Shown here: positions 11,690 to 25,000 of the stretch, in pieces
How the letters are laid out: each line of letters opens with the position of its first letter
How positions within the stretch are numbered: the first letter of the stretch is position 1
Origin: Cristatella mucedo
Lineage: Eukaryota; Bryozoa; Phylactolaemata; Cristatellidae
Length of the DNA: 64,000 nucleotides
NCBI GenBank assembly: GCA_009760855.2
Contig: WPIO01000019.1
Span: 6,120,501 to 6,184,500 of the forward strand
Direction: 5' to 3'
The notes under the pieces: model-generated
The model's database searches: none
The model's input: only the letters and a program-made list of their open reading frames with translations
Told to the model about the DNA's origin: nothing
Translations under genes and position numbers: made by a program

Positions 11690-12612
11690 AGTGGGAGACA
11701 CCAGATCATCGATATCAACGGGTAACAATCATTAAAAGAGCCAATAAAGTACTAGGTACTCCAGGCCTCTGTGCTTAGTCTACTTCTTTCAAAAATGTAT
11801 ATTCGTACACTTGCCAATTTAATCGCCAAAGAGATCTACACGATCACTTCTATGACAATGAAACAGCTGTACCTATGGCTTGATCGCTCCCAGTATTACA
11901 GCAAGTCCAACTCTCTCAACTTCCTTACCGCATGTCTTGCTGACATCGGCACTTGAAAAGTAGAAAACTTTCCCAAATTGAATGACAATAAAACCTACTT
12001 ACTAGTTATTGGCCAAACTACTGTGACTCAGAGATTGGAAAACCCATTTCTTAAAACGCGCTTTGCCAGCATATCTCTTGTAGCATCTGTTCAAAATATA
12101 AGCGTCCTGTTCCGAAGAGGCCATTCTATAGACGACCATGTTACTAGACGACCACATCAGCTCTAAAGTCACGTGCGCTTACTTTCAGCTACGTAATATT
12201 GCAAACATTTGGACCTGCAGAGGCAGGGAAACCGCCAGCCTACCTATCAGAACTACTCCACAATCAAGCTAGGTATCATACCACTGGCTCTTCTGACTCA
12301 GTTCATTCAGCTGTGTCTTTTACCAACCTCCAATTCTATGGACTCGACGCCATTAGCTGATATACTCCCAAAGCCTGGAACTCACCTCAGACTGACGTCA
12401 TGACACATCACGACTTGATGACTTGAAAAAATCTGAAAACGCACCTTTTTCTCATAATTTTCAATGGGTCCTTGTGAATTTTTTACGTGTTTGTGCGTGC
12501 AGGCACTGTGAGCGTTACCCGTATTGACATGCTTTCAGTACAGCATATGTAAAGTGCCTAGAAAAAGATTTAATTCTCTGCGGGGCGATGCAAATATATT
12601 ATTGTTATTATT
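11690..12612 (+). mobile_element. LINE A, decayed, 3' third
   Basis: The plus-strand frames give degraded reverse-transcriptase C-terminal blocks: LNDNKT-LLVIG near 11980, then PPAYLSELLHNQAR-H-T and KNLKTHLFLIIFNGSL. These are followed by the 3' UTR and the tail TGTAAAGTGCCTAGAAAAAG with ATT units. Stops and shifts are frequent. The block order matches the better LINE A copy at 34380-35463. Confidence 0.75.
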
Positions 12613-14560
12613 ATCACTGAGATCTGTTTGATGAGGGAAGTACGGATTTATTTTCTCAGCCGCATCTGTAAAGTTGGAGTCTGGATCTGCAATATCCGTC
12701 TCGTCGCCTGACTTGCTGCTCTCTATTGATTCTTCTCCGGAGGGGCAGTGACGGGAAGTTCAGGGCAGTGACGTACGAGGGGAGGGGGTTGATTGATGGA
12801 GGACTGCGTGTATGTATACCTGATGGGAAGCGGGCTCATGCCAGCTCAACTTTTAGAAGGGTCCGCCATGCAGAAGTAGTAGCTGCGTGTGTGGTCAGTC
12901 GGATCCCCACAAAATTCTTGGAATAGAAAACTGCACGGGTCTATTTTCTCCCTTGTCGCAACCTGTAAACAAACCAAAATTATATACATTAAAAAATTGT
13001 ATTTCACACATCTACTATTGTGCAAAGAATTTATCTAGCGGCAGCAATTTTTAGCCTTATCTTCAAGAATTTGATTACGGTATTCACTTAGAAGTTACTA
13101 TAAGGTACCCATGGGTTATCTTGATCCCCGACATGAATGCCGAAGTGCTGCTTTGTGGGTTTCTTAATAAACGCTTTCACCAAGTAATTTTTCTCCCTTG
13201 TCTTGATATAATGTTCGCACACGTAGAAAAATGCATTTGCTGGGTGCAAGCAACCTCTTCACACTATGTCAATCAAATATTACGACTTACTATTCTCATA
13301 CTCTAAAGTAAACAAAGACTAAAATGTTCGTTTAAGGCACCTATACTGTTGCACTTTAATGGATACTACTCTAGAGTGTTATGTCCGACTAACCCTAACT
13401 AATTATGGTACTGGCACAAAGCGCCCGCGAATCTGCCGTCTGAACCGTGCCTCGCAGCAAAACAGACGAGTCCCTAAAGGTTGTTTTCATAAGCGTAGCA
13501 GCAAAGTTTTTGAGGACAAAAAGCCATTTTGTATTTATTTTAGTCATAAGGAAGTAAGAGAGAGAAAGCCCTTTTTGCCCAAGGACAAAAATAAATTGAA
13601 ATCACTTTGCCTAGCGTTACATGCACTGCTTTAGCGTGTCCAATCTTGAGTTGTGCAGCGCTAGGGCAAACAAATCTCAGAATGCCAGAAACAATTAACC
13701 AGCTGCTCCATGAAAATAAGCACTCACACGTTTTTATAGTTGCTAAACATCGGCAACAAAAGTTGATTAATTGATTTGGTTTTCTTGTTCTATAATTACA
13801 AGAAAAACAGTATCAGCTGAATCACCGTTCAATTAAGCAACTCTCAATTTATCACCGACGTTGGATGACGTCCGTCATAAAATCCGGTCTTGGCATCTTG
13901 AAGCTAAAGAGTAATGTAAGTAGTGCTAACGTATCCCGAACATTTGTGATAATATAAACAAAAATAATTAAAGAGCCTTAGGCCCACCAAGTCAGCATGG
14001 CTTCGGCTGCCTAAGTGAATACTCAGTTATCCAAATTTTCCTGATTGCAAGAGACCGCAAGCATCAGGCAGGCGCATTTACCTATATCTGCTTCCAATTT
14101 ATTAAAGACAAGGGCAAAAATGTCCTCCAGCAGAACAATGACTCCACGGAGGCATCTACTACGATGTGTGAGGCTACATGTTTCGGCATGCCTGTTGAGG
14201 GTCTGGAGAAACGCTTAGTCGCGTCATTTTGCTTGCGAGAACTGCAAGAAAACTCCGGAAGATAAGATTAAAAATTTGTGCTCGAATTTTATATTTTATA
14301 ATTTAAAAATTTTTATTGATGAAGTTTGTTGAATTTATTTAATTTTACCTTAAACATTTATTTTTGTAGTATGATTCAGGAAAGAGCCACATCACAAGGA
14401 TTTGGCGGGAACCCACTGATCACTCTAGCAGCTGCTACACTGCTGCATGATGGACTCTTCCAAGCATCGATCTGACAAGAATTAATCTGCTGTCACATAT
14501 CCGAATTCTTTCGTTCATTGTTCCGCCGCCACATTGCCTGTACGCGCTCCTTCGAAGAGA
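12613..14560. other. No gene recognised
   Basis: The sequence is AT-rich. A 91-codon frame at 13359-13634 has no family resemblance that I can see and no clear splice context. No repeat family from elsewhere in the window was recognised. Confidence 0.4.
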
Positions 14561-14639
14561 GACCAGCCGTCTTCGGAAGAAGGCAGGAGGTGAGAGAGTG
14601 AGAAAAACGTTATGTGTCCAGATGTGAATTTCAGAAGAG

Positions 14640-15760
14640 ATGAACTCATTTTACCTCAACCAAAAAGACTTCAATGATTTGATCGGAGATCTTGGCCTTG
14701 CCAAGTTTAATGCCGAGAGTGTGATGTGTCTGGGCTGAAGCAGTGGAACCTTATTGATGGATTTATGCAAGTAGTAGGTAGATCAGAGGAAGCATCGCCG
14801 AGCTTTCTTCGACTCTGTCACACTACTAGATGAGCTCTGCTTCTGCCACAATGTGACCAGTCTGCTCGAGGCGCTAGAAATAGGCAAAATAAAAAGATTG
14901 AGCGGCTCCTTCTCGTTGATCAAGGCACATCGGAATGTGCTGCTCTCTAATTGTAACAAGCACCAACCTCTTCCTCTGGCTCAATCGGCGAACCTCAACA
15001 TGAAGAACAGAGGATTGCGGCAGCTTCAAGAGGTTTCTGGACTCCTTGAGCTACGGTGAATTTGGCTGGTAGTTCATTGTAGAATTCGAAATGGCAGCAT
15101 ACCTAATGGATCTCCAAGGTTGGTGTAGCAAATTTTAACGCAGCATTTGTCTTTGAGACATCAGTGACAAGTCATACGCACTACTAGGCAATAGTAAGCG
15201 CAGCGGACCAAATTCTATACACACCCCATCGAGTTAGGGCGTAAGAAACAAATAAGGGGCTTCGCGGACTTCGAGTACCTCTGACACTTCTTCCATGAGC
15301 TGCTGACGGTAAAGGCCAAAGCCCTTGTCTACGCGAGGCCACAGATACATATAAAATCGAATCGTTGATTGCAATTTATGCCCAAAGCTCTTCAGTAGGG
15401 AGAAAGCTGGGTGGAGCAACTTCGTCTAGGCGGACTAGGGCTTCTTAGACAATCGCAAGGCGGACAACTGTGTAGAGTTGGCTGAAAACTCTGTGAACAG
15501 CAAGGGCACGATGAGCTGCAGGATATTTTTTTAGTTCCGTATCCTTTATGCTCATCTTGATATATTCATGGAGAACATGGGTCAGGCAAAATTCAGAGGA
15601 GCGAGGCGAGCGAATCCGGCAGGATTTGCTTTACTTCGAACGCAGCTACCAAAGGACAGTACGACGAGAGCGTGATGACTACATTTGGAGGACGGTTCAT
15701 AAAAGGGATTGATAATATTGTACTTTTCCACGGTCATTTTTTGTGTAAATTCAGAACGAA
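14640..15760 (+). pseudogene. Decayed copy 2 of the unnamed recurrent protein family
   Basis: The plus strand carries the blocks FNDLIGDLGLAKFNAE, LKQWNLIDG, LCFCHNVTSLLEALEIG and NKHQPLPLAQSANL. Further on, in changing frames, come MAAYLMDLQG, a VKAKALVYARPQIHIKSNR block and LYAHLDIFMENM (about 15545-15582). The order matches copies 1 and 3, and LKQWNL lines up with LKEWNL of copy 1. Several stops and frameshifts break the frame. It extends further towards the N-terminal side than copy 3. The role of the intact protein is unknown. Confidence 0.6.
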
Positions 15761-15959
15761 CGCAAGTTCTTTGAAGAGCAAGCGTCAGAGGGAACACACT
15801 TTTCAAACCCAGGGTAAGCGGAACACGGCCGGATACACAGCCTCGTTGCCGATCGTAAATCGGTGGAGCTAAAAGCGGGCAGTCGCAGGCAGGCAGTCGC
15901 ATGGCGGTCGAATGAGCTTCAGCGAAGACTCTTCACCACGCCCAAACGCCTAAGCCCAC

Positions 15960-16514
15960 GCTTTAAATGGAAGTCATCCTTGATTGGTTGCCTTCACGAA
16001 GTACGCACAAGCCGCTCGACGACGAGCTCGTCTGCGGGCCTAGCTCTTCTATCAGCCTGGGAGGAGCCAGGCCTGCCCTCTTTGGCCGAAATTCCGGCCT
16101 CTGCCTCTTAGACCGCGACCTTGTGCAAACAGACGAGTTTAATCAAGCCAGTGCGGACAATGGTGGCTGGCCAAGGTGCGGCCGTTTGGTGATGCCGCGG
16201 ATAGATGAGCAGTTGCGCCCATACGACTCGGTGAGTGCGGTACGACGGTCCAGCGTGGTCGCTCAGCTATATCCGATCGCTCGCTCGCAGCCAGCCAACT
16301 CTCCCAGCGCTGGCTCTTTTCGGTAAACTCGTCGACTGACTTGAGACACGATGCGTTCCGCTTCTGCTGCTGCCGCTGTCGCTGCCACTGCCGCCGAATA
16401 CCATCCATCTTTAATAACCCGACCAGTCATTCCTTAGAGCGACGGCTGGTGTGCACCTGTTGCAGAGCCTGCGCCAACGTTGCCGGCGACGGCCTTCGCT
16501 GGGGTGCCGGCATC
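15960..16514. promoter_or_regulatory. GC-rich region before a candidate CHPF start
   Basis: This GC-rich, CpG-containing stretch lies just before the ATG at 16515 and its strong donor. If that exon is real, this holds the CHPF 5' UTR and promoter. No TATA-like element is obvious. Confidence 0.3.
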
Positions 16515-16528
16515 ATGGAAGCCCAAAG
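16515..16528 (+). CDS. CHPF: Candidate first coding exon of CHPF (MEAQ)
   Basis: The CHPF exon beginning at 21112 has no in-frame ATG before its membrane segment, so a start must lie upstream. ATGGAAGCCCAAAG ends at the strong donor GTAAGC in phase 2. That is exactly the phase needed by an exon starting at 21112 after the acceptor CTCTAATCTTTAG. The join reads MEAQ-R-SQVDRTDSLDEADE. The evidence is only phase, donor strength and GC-rich context, so another upstream exon could serve instead. Confidence 0.35.
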
Positions 16529-18999
16529 GTAAGCTGCCGCCACGCTCCATTAGGGCCGGCCCAGCGGCTGCTGCCGGCTATCGGCTGCTGGAGAGGAGCT
16601 CTGTGGCTCTCTCGAAACCAGAGTCTGCCCGAGGCGAGCTTGCCATCCCACAAAATCTTCATCCAATTGCCAGTTCACGATGGTGCAAAGCTATTCTCCA
16701 GCTAGCCTGGTGTGCGTGCGTACGTTAGCAAATGCGAGCGTTCGAACGCGTTTCGTTCTGGCTGCCCTTCCGGCGAAGCGTCGAAGTGGGAGGCGTGCTT
16801 ACTTCTCTAGCTTCTCCCGACTATCGGAAATGTACACCGCGGTAGTGGCCCGGGGCTAAGCTTTGCGCTGAAACTCCAAAAAATAAGGATAAGTGAACGA
16901 GACAGCTACGGCCATATTATTTGCACTTGCTCTCACGTTCATTGCTTGGTTCGATGTAACATGCATTTCCCGTGCGTTGGCCATCTCTATGCGTCCGTTA
17001 TCCGACCACCGAAGCAACTCATGGCCAAGTTTAGTAGTCTCAGGTGCTGCCCTGCAACGTATTCCAACAATCACGAGCTCTCCCCAAAGGTCGCGCTCAG
17101 CTAGCGTAGTGCTGGCGGAAAGAAATCTCAAGGGCACCATCAGCGAGACCTACTACTCCTCACTGTGCGGACCATAAGATCCGCTCCATTGATCTCGTTG
17201 TGAGCAGCGTAGGACTCGGGTTGTAAAAATAAAAAACAACGTGAGAGAAAATTTTCTTAACTCCGAGATGCGTGAATCAGTTGGTAATAAATAGCTCGTT
17301 GTATAGGTTACTTTGCCGTCTGTGGCGCGTTTGGCTGCAGAATATCCAGAATCGAAGGCTCTGTAGCATCAGCAGTAGTACTGCATTATCGTGAGAATTT
17401 CTTACGCGGCATCATAATATTTATCGATATCGAGGCATGATAATCAGCGTGCCCTGGTAAACGATTCATCATTTCAGCTAGGAACGGAAGTGAGTTGCGT
17501 GACATAAGACAAGTTTAAATCTCGACCGTCTTTCTTATATCGGTCTAAACCGGAAGCACGAGGACACGACTTGTATGCTTTTCGCTCAGCTCCAGTTCCG
17601 TTTCGATCGGATATGCTTTCCTCCTATCGCCGCCAGTCTTGCTCAGGTTTCGAGAGGGAGAGGACTGCAACTATAACAGTGTCATTCAATTTGGCCACTG
17701 CTTTCAGGCGATTGAAATTCCCCTGGCATGCGCGCCACGTCTACAGCCAGACCTATGGGGTGAGTGCAAGTAAAGCATGTAAGGTTCCGATAGAGCTACA
17801 CAGTCGCATTGCAATACGGCGAGTACACTTTCACAGGCCACGAAGCCTCCGGATACCTTGGTTGAGTGCATATATGCACAGCCTTTTATCGCGCAGCGTT
17901 CCGTTTCGCCTGCCATATCTGTTTGCTTAGATGAAAGCAGCATGCACAAAGTGGGCTCAACACAATAAGCGAGGGCGTTATGTGTGGCTAAAGTTTATCT
18001 AGCTCTCAACTGTCGAGACAGATTTTGGTTGGACTGACCAGGGATAAAGGCGTTGTTGTAAGCTTAACCTTACCGGCAGCCCAGGAACTTATCTAAACAG
18101 GATCTAGCGTAGGCGGCGCAGAAAATGGCCGCAAGACGTTCGCTTGGCCCGGGCAGATTATCATTCGGGTGAGTTCTGACTCATCGAATGCTGGGTAGCA
18201 GTCACCGAGCGGCTCAGCGGGAGCGAGAGCGGCTCACCGAGTCACCGAACCTCCTGCCAGAGTGGTACGGGGGCGCGTGCGCCTGCGCGTGCACCTGTGC
18301 CCGAAAGCAGAGGCTAAAGAACTAGAAGGTGACGACGAGAGCGCTCTCACTGCTCTCTGCAGTTGTACACATCGAGGGCCAACATTGAGGACAGAGGATA
18401 TCGAGGCTGCCTCTGAAATCCATCGGTTTTACTAGTTCCGGTGACGTGTGCCGCTCTCACTCGATTAACTGGAACTATGCTTGCTTAGCTGTACAATGAG
18501 GGTACCGTTGAATCAGTTTGGATGATCAGTGTGACTTGTCAGAGCAGAGTCTAAGCATTAGCATTAGCCTAGAGTGCAGCATGCGCTTCGTGACTTTTGG
18601 ATCGTTGCTGGCTGTCTGTAATGTTCAGCTTAAATCGAACTTGGCCTTCGCGTAAATGGTCTCATGTGTGGCGACTGCACGAACGGTGGCCATGTGTGCT
18701 GCAGTGCTTGCGCAAAACTGATCTCGAAGTCTTAACAGTAATTTTCGGCTGCCACGATCCAAGCGGGCATGTTACCTTACATTAGCGGAAGACTTGAAAA
18801 CTAGGCAGAAAGTCACATGTCATTGTTTTAAGGATGGCTTACATTGTTTGCTGATGATCTCGACCAAAAGCATGTATTCAAACACTTTCACTCAAATCTT
18901 TCTTTTCATTATATACGATGTCTCATACTGGACAGTACCGGAACTCTGTATTGCACTTACTTTACAATTACCATGGAGGTCCAAGCTGCCTAACTTAAT

Positions 19000-19220
<221 letters not shown>

Positions 19221-19494
19221 TGCGGCTGTTTGATCAGTCAACTTTCCTTAACCTTTATAATCAAGAGCAGATTACACTGTTTGTTGACATTGTTTGTTAA
19301 CTACTACTGACCATTTGATCAAATTTTTGTATGCAGCATATGCAAAAGTGAATGCCATATAAAAATCCCTGAAAAAGATCAAGTAATTTGGAGGGGGTAT
19401 TTTTATATTATTATCGTCAATACAACTGAGCATCAAAGTCACGTGACGAACTGCGAATACAATGCCAAGGTCTTGGTAGCAGCATTCCCATGGG

Positions 19495-19580
19495 ACACAC
19501 TCACGCACACACGCACACACGCACACACGCACACACGCACACACGCACACACGCACACACGCACATACGCACACACACAG
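19495..19580. repeat. ACACACGC-type tandem repeat
   Basis: An 8-bp unit (CACACACG) is repeated about nine times, with CACATACG variation near the end. Confidence 0.9.
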
Positions 19581-20814
19581 AGTTCCTCAACAGTTAGCAA
19601 ACAGAGGACTTGCCTGAACTCTTCTATGTGAGGTATCTTTCCGCTTAAAATCCACATCACAGGAAAGCTAGGCTTGCCAACTTGCTAGCAGCGTGACCTA
19701 GGCCTTGTTTTTGCTTTGGTAAGAACCCGCCGTGCCGATAGACTCCCGAAGCTTTAAACCTGCAGTCACTGCTCGCATCGAGCTCTTTTCAGCAGGTCTC
19801 TTGTGTTTTGTTGCAAGTTTAGATGCTTTCTAACCTTTGTTCGCCGATTAGCATCTCAACAAAGGGTGTCCTGCTACGTAGGCAGTCTATAATACAAGCC
19901 CATAGACCCATTCGAGCCGACGTTTGTATGCCGCCGCTCAGCTGCTTTGCCTGCTCGCTCGGTTAGCGGCTGGTCCGAGTCTGTCCATGGCCGAGCTCTC
20001 GGCGAGGTACGTGGCCGCAAGAAGCCGCAAGGCAGCCTGTCGTCTAAACGCCGCTCGTATGTCAGCTGTAGCGTGTCGCGCGGGTTCAGTGTTAGGCCGC
20101 TAAAAAGAGACCGCGGTACGCTATGGCGGTTTGCCACGCGAACATCACTGCAAGCTCGACGCCGTACCTTCGTCCGACTGTAGGCAGGATCTGCTTTGTC
20201 TGAGTCCGATTTGCCGTCGTTAGATGATCAAGTGTATGGTCGTTCGCCCTCTTGCACCGGGGCTGCCCGCAGTCTCCGAGCATCCATACGACGCCTTATA
20301 CGAGGCGGAACTTGCCGTCTGGGCCTAATGCCTCGCTAGCTGTGCGCGTTTGTCTGCCAGACCGACCTGTAGATAACAAAGAACATGGCTGCCAAACGCT
20401 CCGTGTAGGATAGCATCGGCTGACAACCTGCCAGGCAGCGGAAAGAAGGGCCAGAACGAAGACCCAGAAGATCACCCTGTGTTGCCTGCTGCAACAACTT
20501 TCTCTCTCCCCCTCCCTCTCTCTCTTCCCTCCCTCTCTCCCTCCCTCTCACTCTGTTTCTCTCTGTCTTTCTGTCTGTCTCTCTCTCAATAGCCAGATCT
20601 TGCGAGAGAAATTTATCAAGAACGAGGCCTTTATGCGATTTTGTACTTCGACGTTTGGGAAATTCGCTAACGGTAGTATCGAAGAGGTAAGAAATTGCAG
20701 AGAAATATTTTGGCCTGGCCTTCGGATGACATATCTGCTGGGTGTCGGTCAGCAACTCGGGCTACCACGTTCGTCAGCTGTCGCATAATTAATGTTTGGC
20801 TCCGCACCAGCAGC

Positions 20815-20915
20815 ACGACAGCATTCAGGTGTATGTAAATTGCCCAGAAAGAGAACAACGTCTCCAAGGGCGCTATAGAAATATATTACTATTATAATTA
20901 TTATCATTGCTATTA
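20815..20915 (+). mobile_element. LINE A 3' tail fragment
   Basis: TGTAAATTGCCCAGAAAGAG then CAACGTCTCCAAGGGCGCTA and an impure ATT repeat is a diverged LINE A end in plus orientation. Confidence 0.65.
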
Positions 20916-21111
20916 CATGCTGCCGAGCCAGCAATTAAGGCTGTCCAACAGGGCAAGATACCGCCTAGCTGGAGTAAGAATGGCTTCGATGTGTCAAGGG
21001 CTGCGGGAATTACTGCACTCGATGCTGCTCGCTGTATTGCCCGCGCTTGTCCGGAGCGCTGTCGGTCTGTCGTCGATCGGCCGCGCGTCTTTCATTGACT
21101 CTAATCTTTAG

Positions 21112-22063
21112 ATCTCAGGTCGATCGTACTGACAGCTTAGACGAAGCAGACGAGCCACCGCCGCCGCCTGCGTCGGACGCCAGCGACTACCGGCGGCACA
21201 GGCTGTCTCTGCGATCTAAGCGGGTCGCTCGGTCGCTCGCGGCCGGCTGCGAGCGGTGCGTGCGCGTCGCTCTCACTCGAGCGATCCTGGGCGTACTAAT
21301 CTGCGTCGGCTCCATTTCGAGCTGCGCCTCGTTTCTCGCCGCCTGCAAGCGAGCGGCGGGCGACGTCTGCAGCCGGGTGCTGCCGTACCGCTGGCTGATA
21401 GCGCTCTTTGTGATCGGAGCGTACGCCGGCGGCCTGCTGGTCGAGAACGCCGAGCGTCCGTGCTCGCACGCGCGCGACGTGCCGCTGATGGCGGGCGTGC
21501 TCAGCCTCAAGCGCAGCCTGTTCGGCGAGTCGCCCGAGGACGAGCTGCTGCAGCCGCGCATCGTCGCCATGCCCGAGGCCGCCGAAGGCGCGGCCGGCGG
21601 CGGCAGCGGCTTGCAGCCCAAGGTCAAGTACACGCGGCCCGAGTTCCTGCGCACGGAGCTGGGCGTGCGGGAAAAAGTGCTCGTCAGCATTCTCGCCTCG
21701 CGCGAGTCGGCGGAGCGGCTGGCGCTGCCGCTGAGCCGGCTCGTGGCGAGCCGCTCGATGGCGACGCTGGTGTTCGCCAAGTCCGGCGACTACGAGTCCA
21801 TGCCCGCCGACTTGGAGGCCGTCAAGATCGACCTGTCCGAGAGGTCGACGTGGGAGTTCCCGCTGCGCGCGCTCGCGCACGTTCAGAGAAACCACGGCGG
21901 AAAGTACGACTTCTACTATTTCGTTCCCGACACCGTCTACGTGAGAGCGCAGGCGTTCGGCGACTTCATCGCAAAGGTGCCCATCACGACAGACATTTAC
22001 ACCGGCGTGCCAGTGGGGCAGCACCAGTTCTGCGACTTCGACGCCGGCGTCGTCTTCTCCAAG
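21112..22063 (+). CDS. CHPF: CHPF exon: cytoplasmic tail, membrane anchor, GT31-like N-domain
   Basis: The exon has a proline- and acid-containing N-terminal stretch (DEADEPPPPPASDASDY), a basic segment, then two hydrophobic segments: about 21282-21350 (AILGVLICVGSISSCASFL) and about 21391-21440 (WLIALFVIGAYAGGLLV). The second, followed by ENAERPC, fits the family's signal anchor. The lumenal part begins with the TELGVRE block. VPDT (about 21923-21934) sits where catalytic relatives have DDD. The donor is AAG|GTAGGC in phase 0. The acceptor is either before 21112 or, 7 nt later, before 21119. A stop at 20975 and the lack of an in-frame ATG show that translation starts in an upstream exon. Confidence 0.9.
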
Positions 22064-25000
22064 GTAGGCTCGCCGACTCTTCGTCGACCGGCCCTGCGAA
22101 CGCGCGCGCGGGCATTTCGATGGCGGCGCGCAGCGACGGGCCGCGCGAACGGTCGCTTTCGATCGAGACGCAATGCTCTCGCACGGCGCCGCCGCGCTCG
22201 AGTCGACTTGGCGGTGGCGGCGCGCTTGCCTCGTAAGATTCTCGCGCCACGCAAACGTTCGATGAAAGCGGTGAGGCAGTCTCGGCATGACGCCATTATG
22301 GCGCGCCGGAGAGTCGCGCCTCTCCTCGAGTACGACGATTGCGCTCGGTGTCGTCGTCGTCGTCGGGTGGCTCAGTCTGAGTTAGCGACAATCTTTTCTT
22401 AAAGGAAGCTCTGTCGCTAAACCAGACAGTGAGTCGGCCTGTGGTCAAGGAAAAATATTGCCCGTCTAGCGTTTTACATTACAAAGCCCCCAGTTATAAA
22501 CTATTCCTTAGTGCAGTTATCTTACAACACGATGCCTTAGCAACCCCGCAACGCCTGCAAACCTTAAATGATGCGCTCCGAAAGTGCCGTCGCCAGGCCG
22601 CCGCCGCCGCCGCGACGCGTCGCATCACTACCTTTAGCGCTACGCTTGAACTGTATTAAAAACCTCTTCCTCCATTCAAAATGCCGGACCGGAATTCTCG
22701 GAAACGGCATTTTCACAAGAGAGGAAATGGTGCCTCATTTTCCTCGAAAGCTTCTCCGCTGCCTTGTCGTCTGCTTTTGTCGTCTTTCTCCGCTGCCCTT
22801 GTCGTCGCTGCAGCTCTACTAGTGAGTGTGATGAGTCTTTTTAAGATGGTGAATGCAACAATTAAAACGACGCAAAAATGAAAAACCCAAATATACGTCA
22901 CCTGCCTCGTAGTCTCCGCTAGTCCGTCGCACACTTAAAATTTGAATTGGCCTTCGAGCGACGGACCTTTCGAGCGAAAGGAAGAGGCAAGCAGACGCGT
23001 GATTGGATGTCGCCAGGACGTGTACTTACAGAACAGTTTTATTGCCGTAATTCCGAGTAGATGAAATTAAAAATGAATGCACTCAGGGATTCCAGCCGTT
23101 CGAATCTCAGTCATTTCAAAATGCAGCGGCTACCGAAGGCGGCGTGGAATGCGGCAGAGCGCCGAAAAAAGAAGACTTTCGCCTCGAGCGGGCACCGATC
23201 TCGCAACCTCTGTACAATTAGGCCAAAGTTTCCGCTTACGCGCATCAGCCGAATCCCACGTACTTCGCGAATTGAACGAGTACTCTTACAATTGCAAAGT
23301 TAAAGCCGAAGCTTTGAAGCCCTGTTTTGAGCGTTGAACGATAAATTAGTCTCACTAGCTGTAATCGGAAGAGCCCTGGACCGGTAATCCAGACTGTCCT
23401 AAATGCCCCGGGTCGTGAAGTCGGTGCACTCAATGTCTCACTAACGGCGCGTGACAACCCGTCGAGCCGTTCTCGCCTGCTCGGCTTGTGTCGCGTGACG
23501 ACGGAGAAAAACGGTAGCGACGAGAGAAAGAGGCAGCGCTAGTTAAATTTAAGTTTAAGCTAAATCTCTAGTTTAATCGCTAGTTTAATTTAATCGCTAG
23601 TTAAGAGCAATTAAAAAGGCATCGCTAGTTAACGAGGCATCGGTAGTTAAGGATGCGCAATAGAGGCAATGCATTCATCGCGGCGACGACGAAGCCGCGG
23701 ATTTGTAGCAAAGATGAGCTCTGTTCTTAGGCAACGCGTTCAATTTCGTCCGCGATTTTGGCCGCTCAGCAAGAGAGCGACATCTAGCGAGCACCTGGGG
23801 GGGGGAGAGAGCACGGCGAGGCTAGACGAACGATGGAGGACGGTCGATCGCTCAACCTTCTTCGGCTGTATTGTACGCACGATAAGCAATGGCTGCAGCG
23901 GCCACATGCTGGCGCACGCCATTCCCAGCGCGTACGTGACGCCAATTTTGTGACCGAACCTACTGCGGCGCTCGCCGCGCCTCGTCTTGGGCTCGTGCCG
24001 AGAGGCTTTCGATTAGGCCGTCGCCGAGCTTAATGGCGCAGTGGCCGTTTATAAAACGCTTTTGCAGTGTTGATCGGAAAATGAATAATCACCAAGGCTT
24101 ACCACTCGGCTATCCATGACTGCCAGGGGAAAATGAAATAAATTGGTTTCGACTATTGCATTGGCTGTATGTAGATTTATGGATATCAGTTCTCAAAATT
24201 AAGATTTAAGCTGTATGGAAATTTAAGAATTTACGAAAGAAAAAACAACCAGTTTTTCATTTTTATGCATTTGAACAGGCATTTAACTTACGACGTAATA
24301 TATAGGCCGCATCAGATTTAGTTGAAAATAAGCTTCTACAAACTACTACATGTGCATGCACATGTAGATCGCGTTCGTCAAACAAATGCAAATTTAAAAA
24401 ATTATTATTTGCATTTCAAGTCATCTGCCCCTTAAGGACCGTTGGCGACAGAAGCTTCTGCTCTGCGGTGGGGGGCCTAGACTATGCAACTCGCTTCCAT
24501 AATTCATACGCACCGACACCTCTCCTGCTGCCAACTCTTGCACACCTTTTCCAGGCGTCCTGAGCTCCTTCGTTTATGCTACTCCCGTCCTCGACTGTCT
24601 CAAAGCCAGCTATGCTTATCACACTCTCTTAGTTGGCAGAGGTAAATTATGTTGACAACCTTATAACCTTACGCCTCGGCTTTGAAAAAGCGCCATGGAA
24701 AAGCGCTCTTGCTGTACACCCATTAAGTCTTTGTGAAGCTGCAGACGGAGATAAATTCCATTAAATTACCTTAAAAAGCCTATTTAATGTAAGGCTAATA
24801 GCATGCTTTCAACATTGAAGGTTGGTCATATTTCTTTCAAGTTTAGCTGTGATTATTTCACGATAGGTATCAGCTATCTCATGCATTGTGGCACATTAAT
24901 ACCGAAGTACGTCATCATTTTTGCCGTCTTGGTGAAGGGCAATCCGCTGGCTGGCCTCCATTCATGCGGACTGAATGCACATTAATAATGAGAATAATAA

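Noticed and set aside
21187-22296. Long antisense and shifted frames over the first large CHPF exon
   Set aside because: Shadows of a GC-rich real exon. Only the plus-strand CHPF frame has family similarity and good splice phase.
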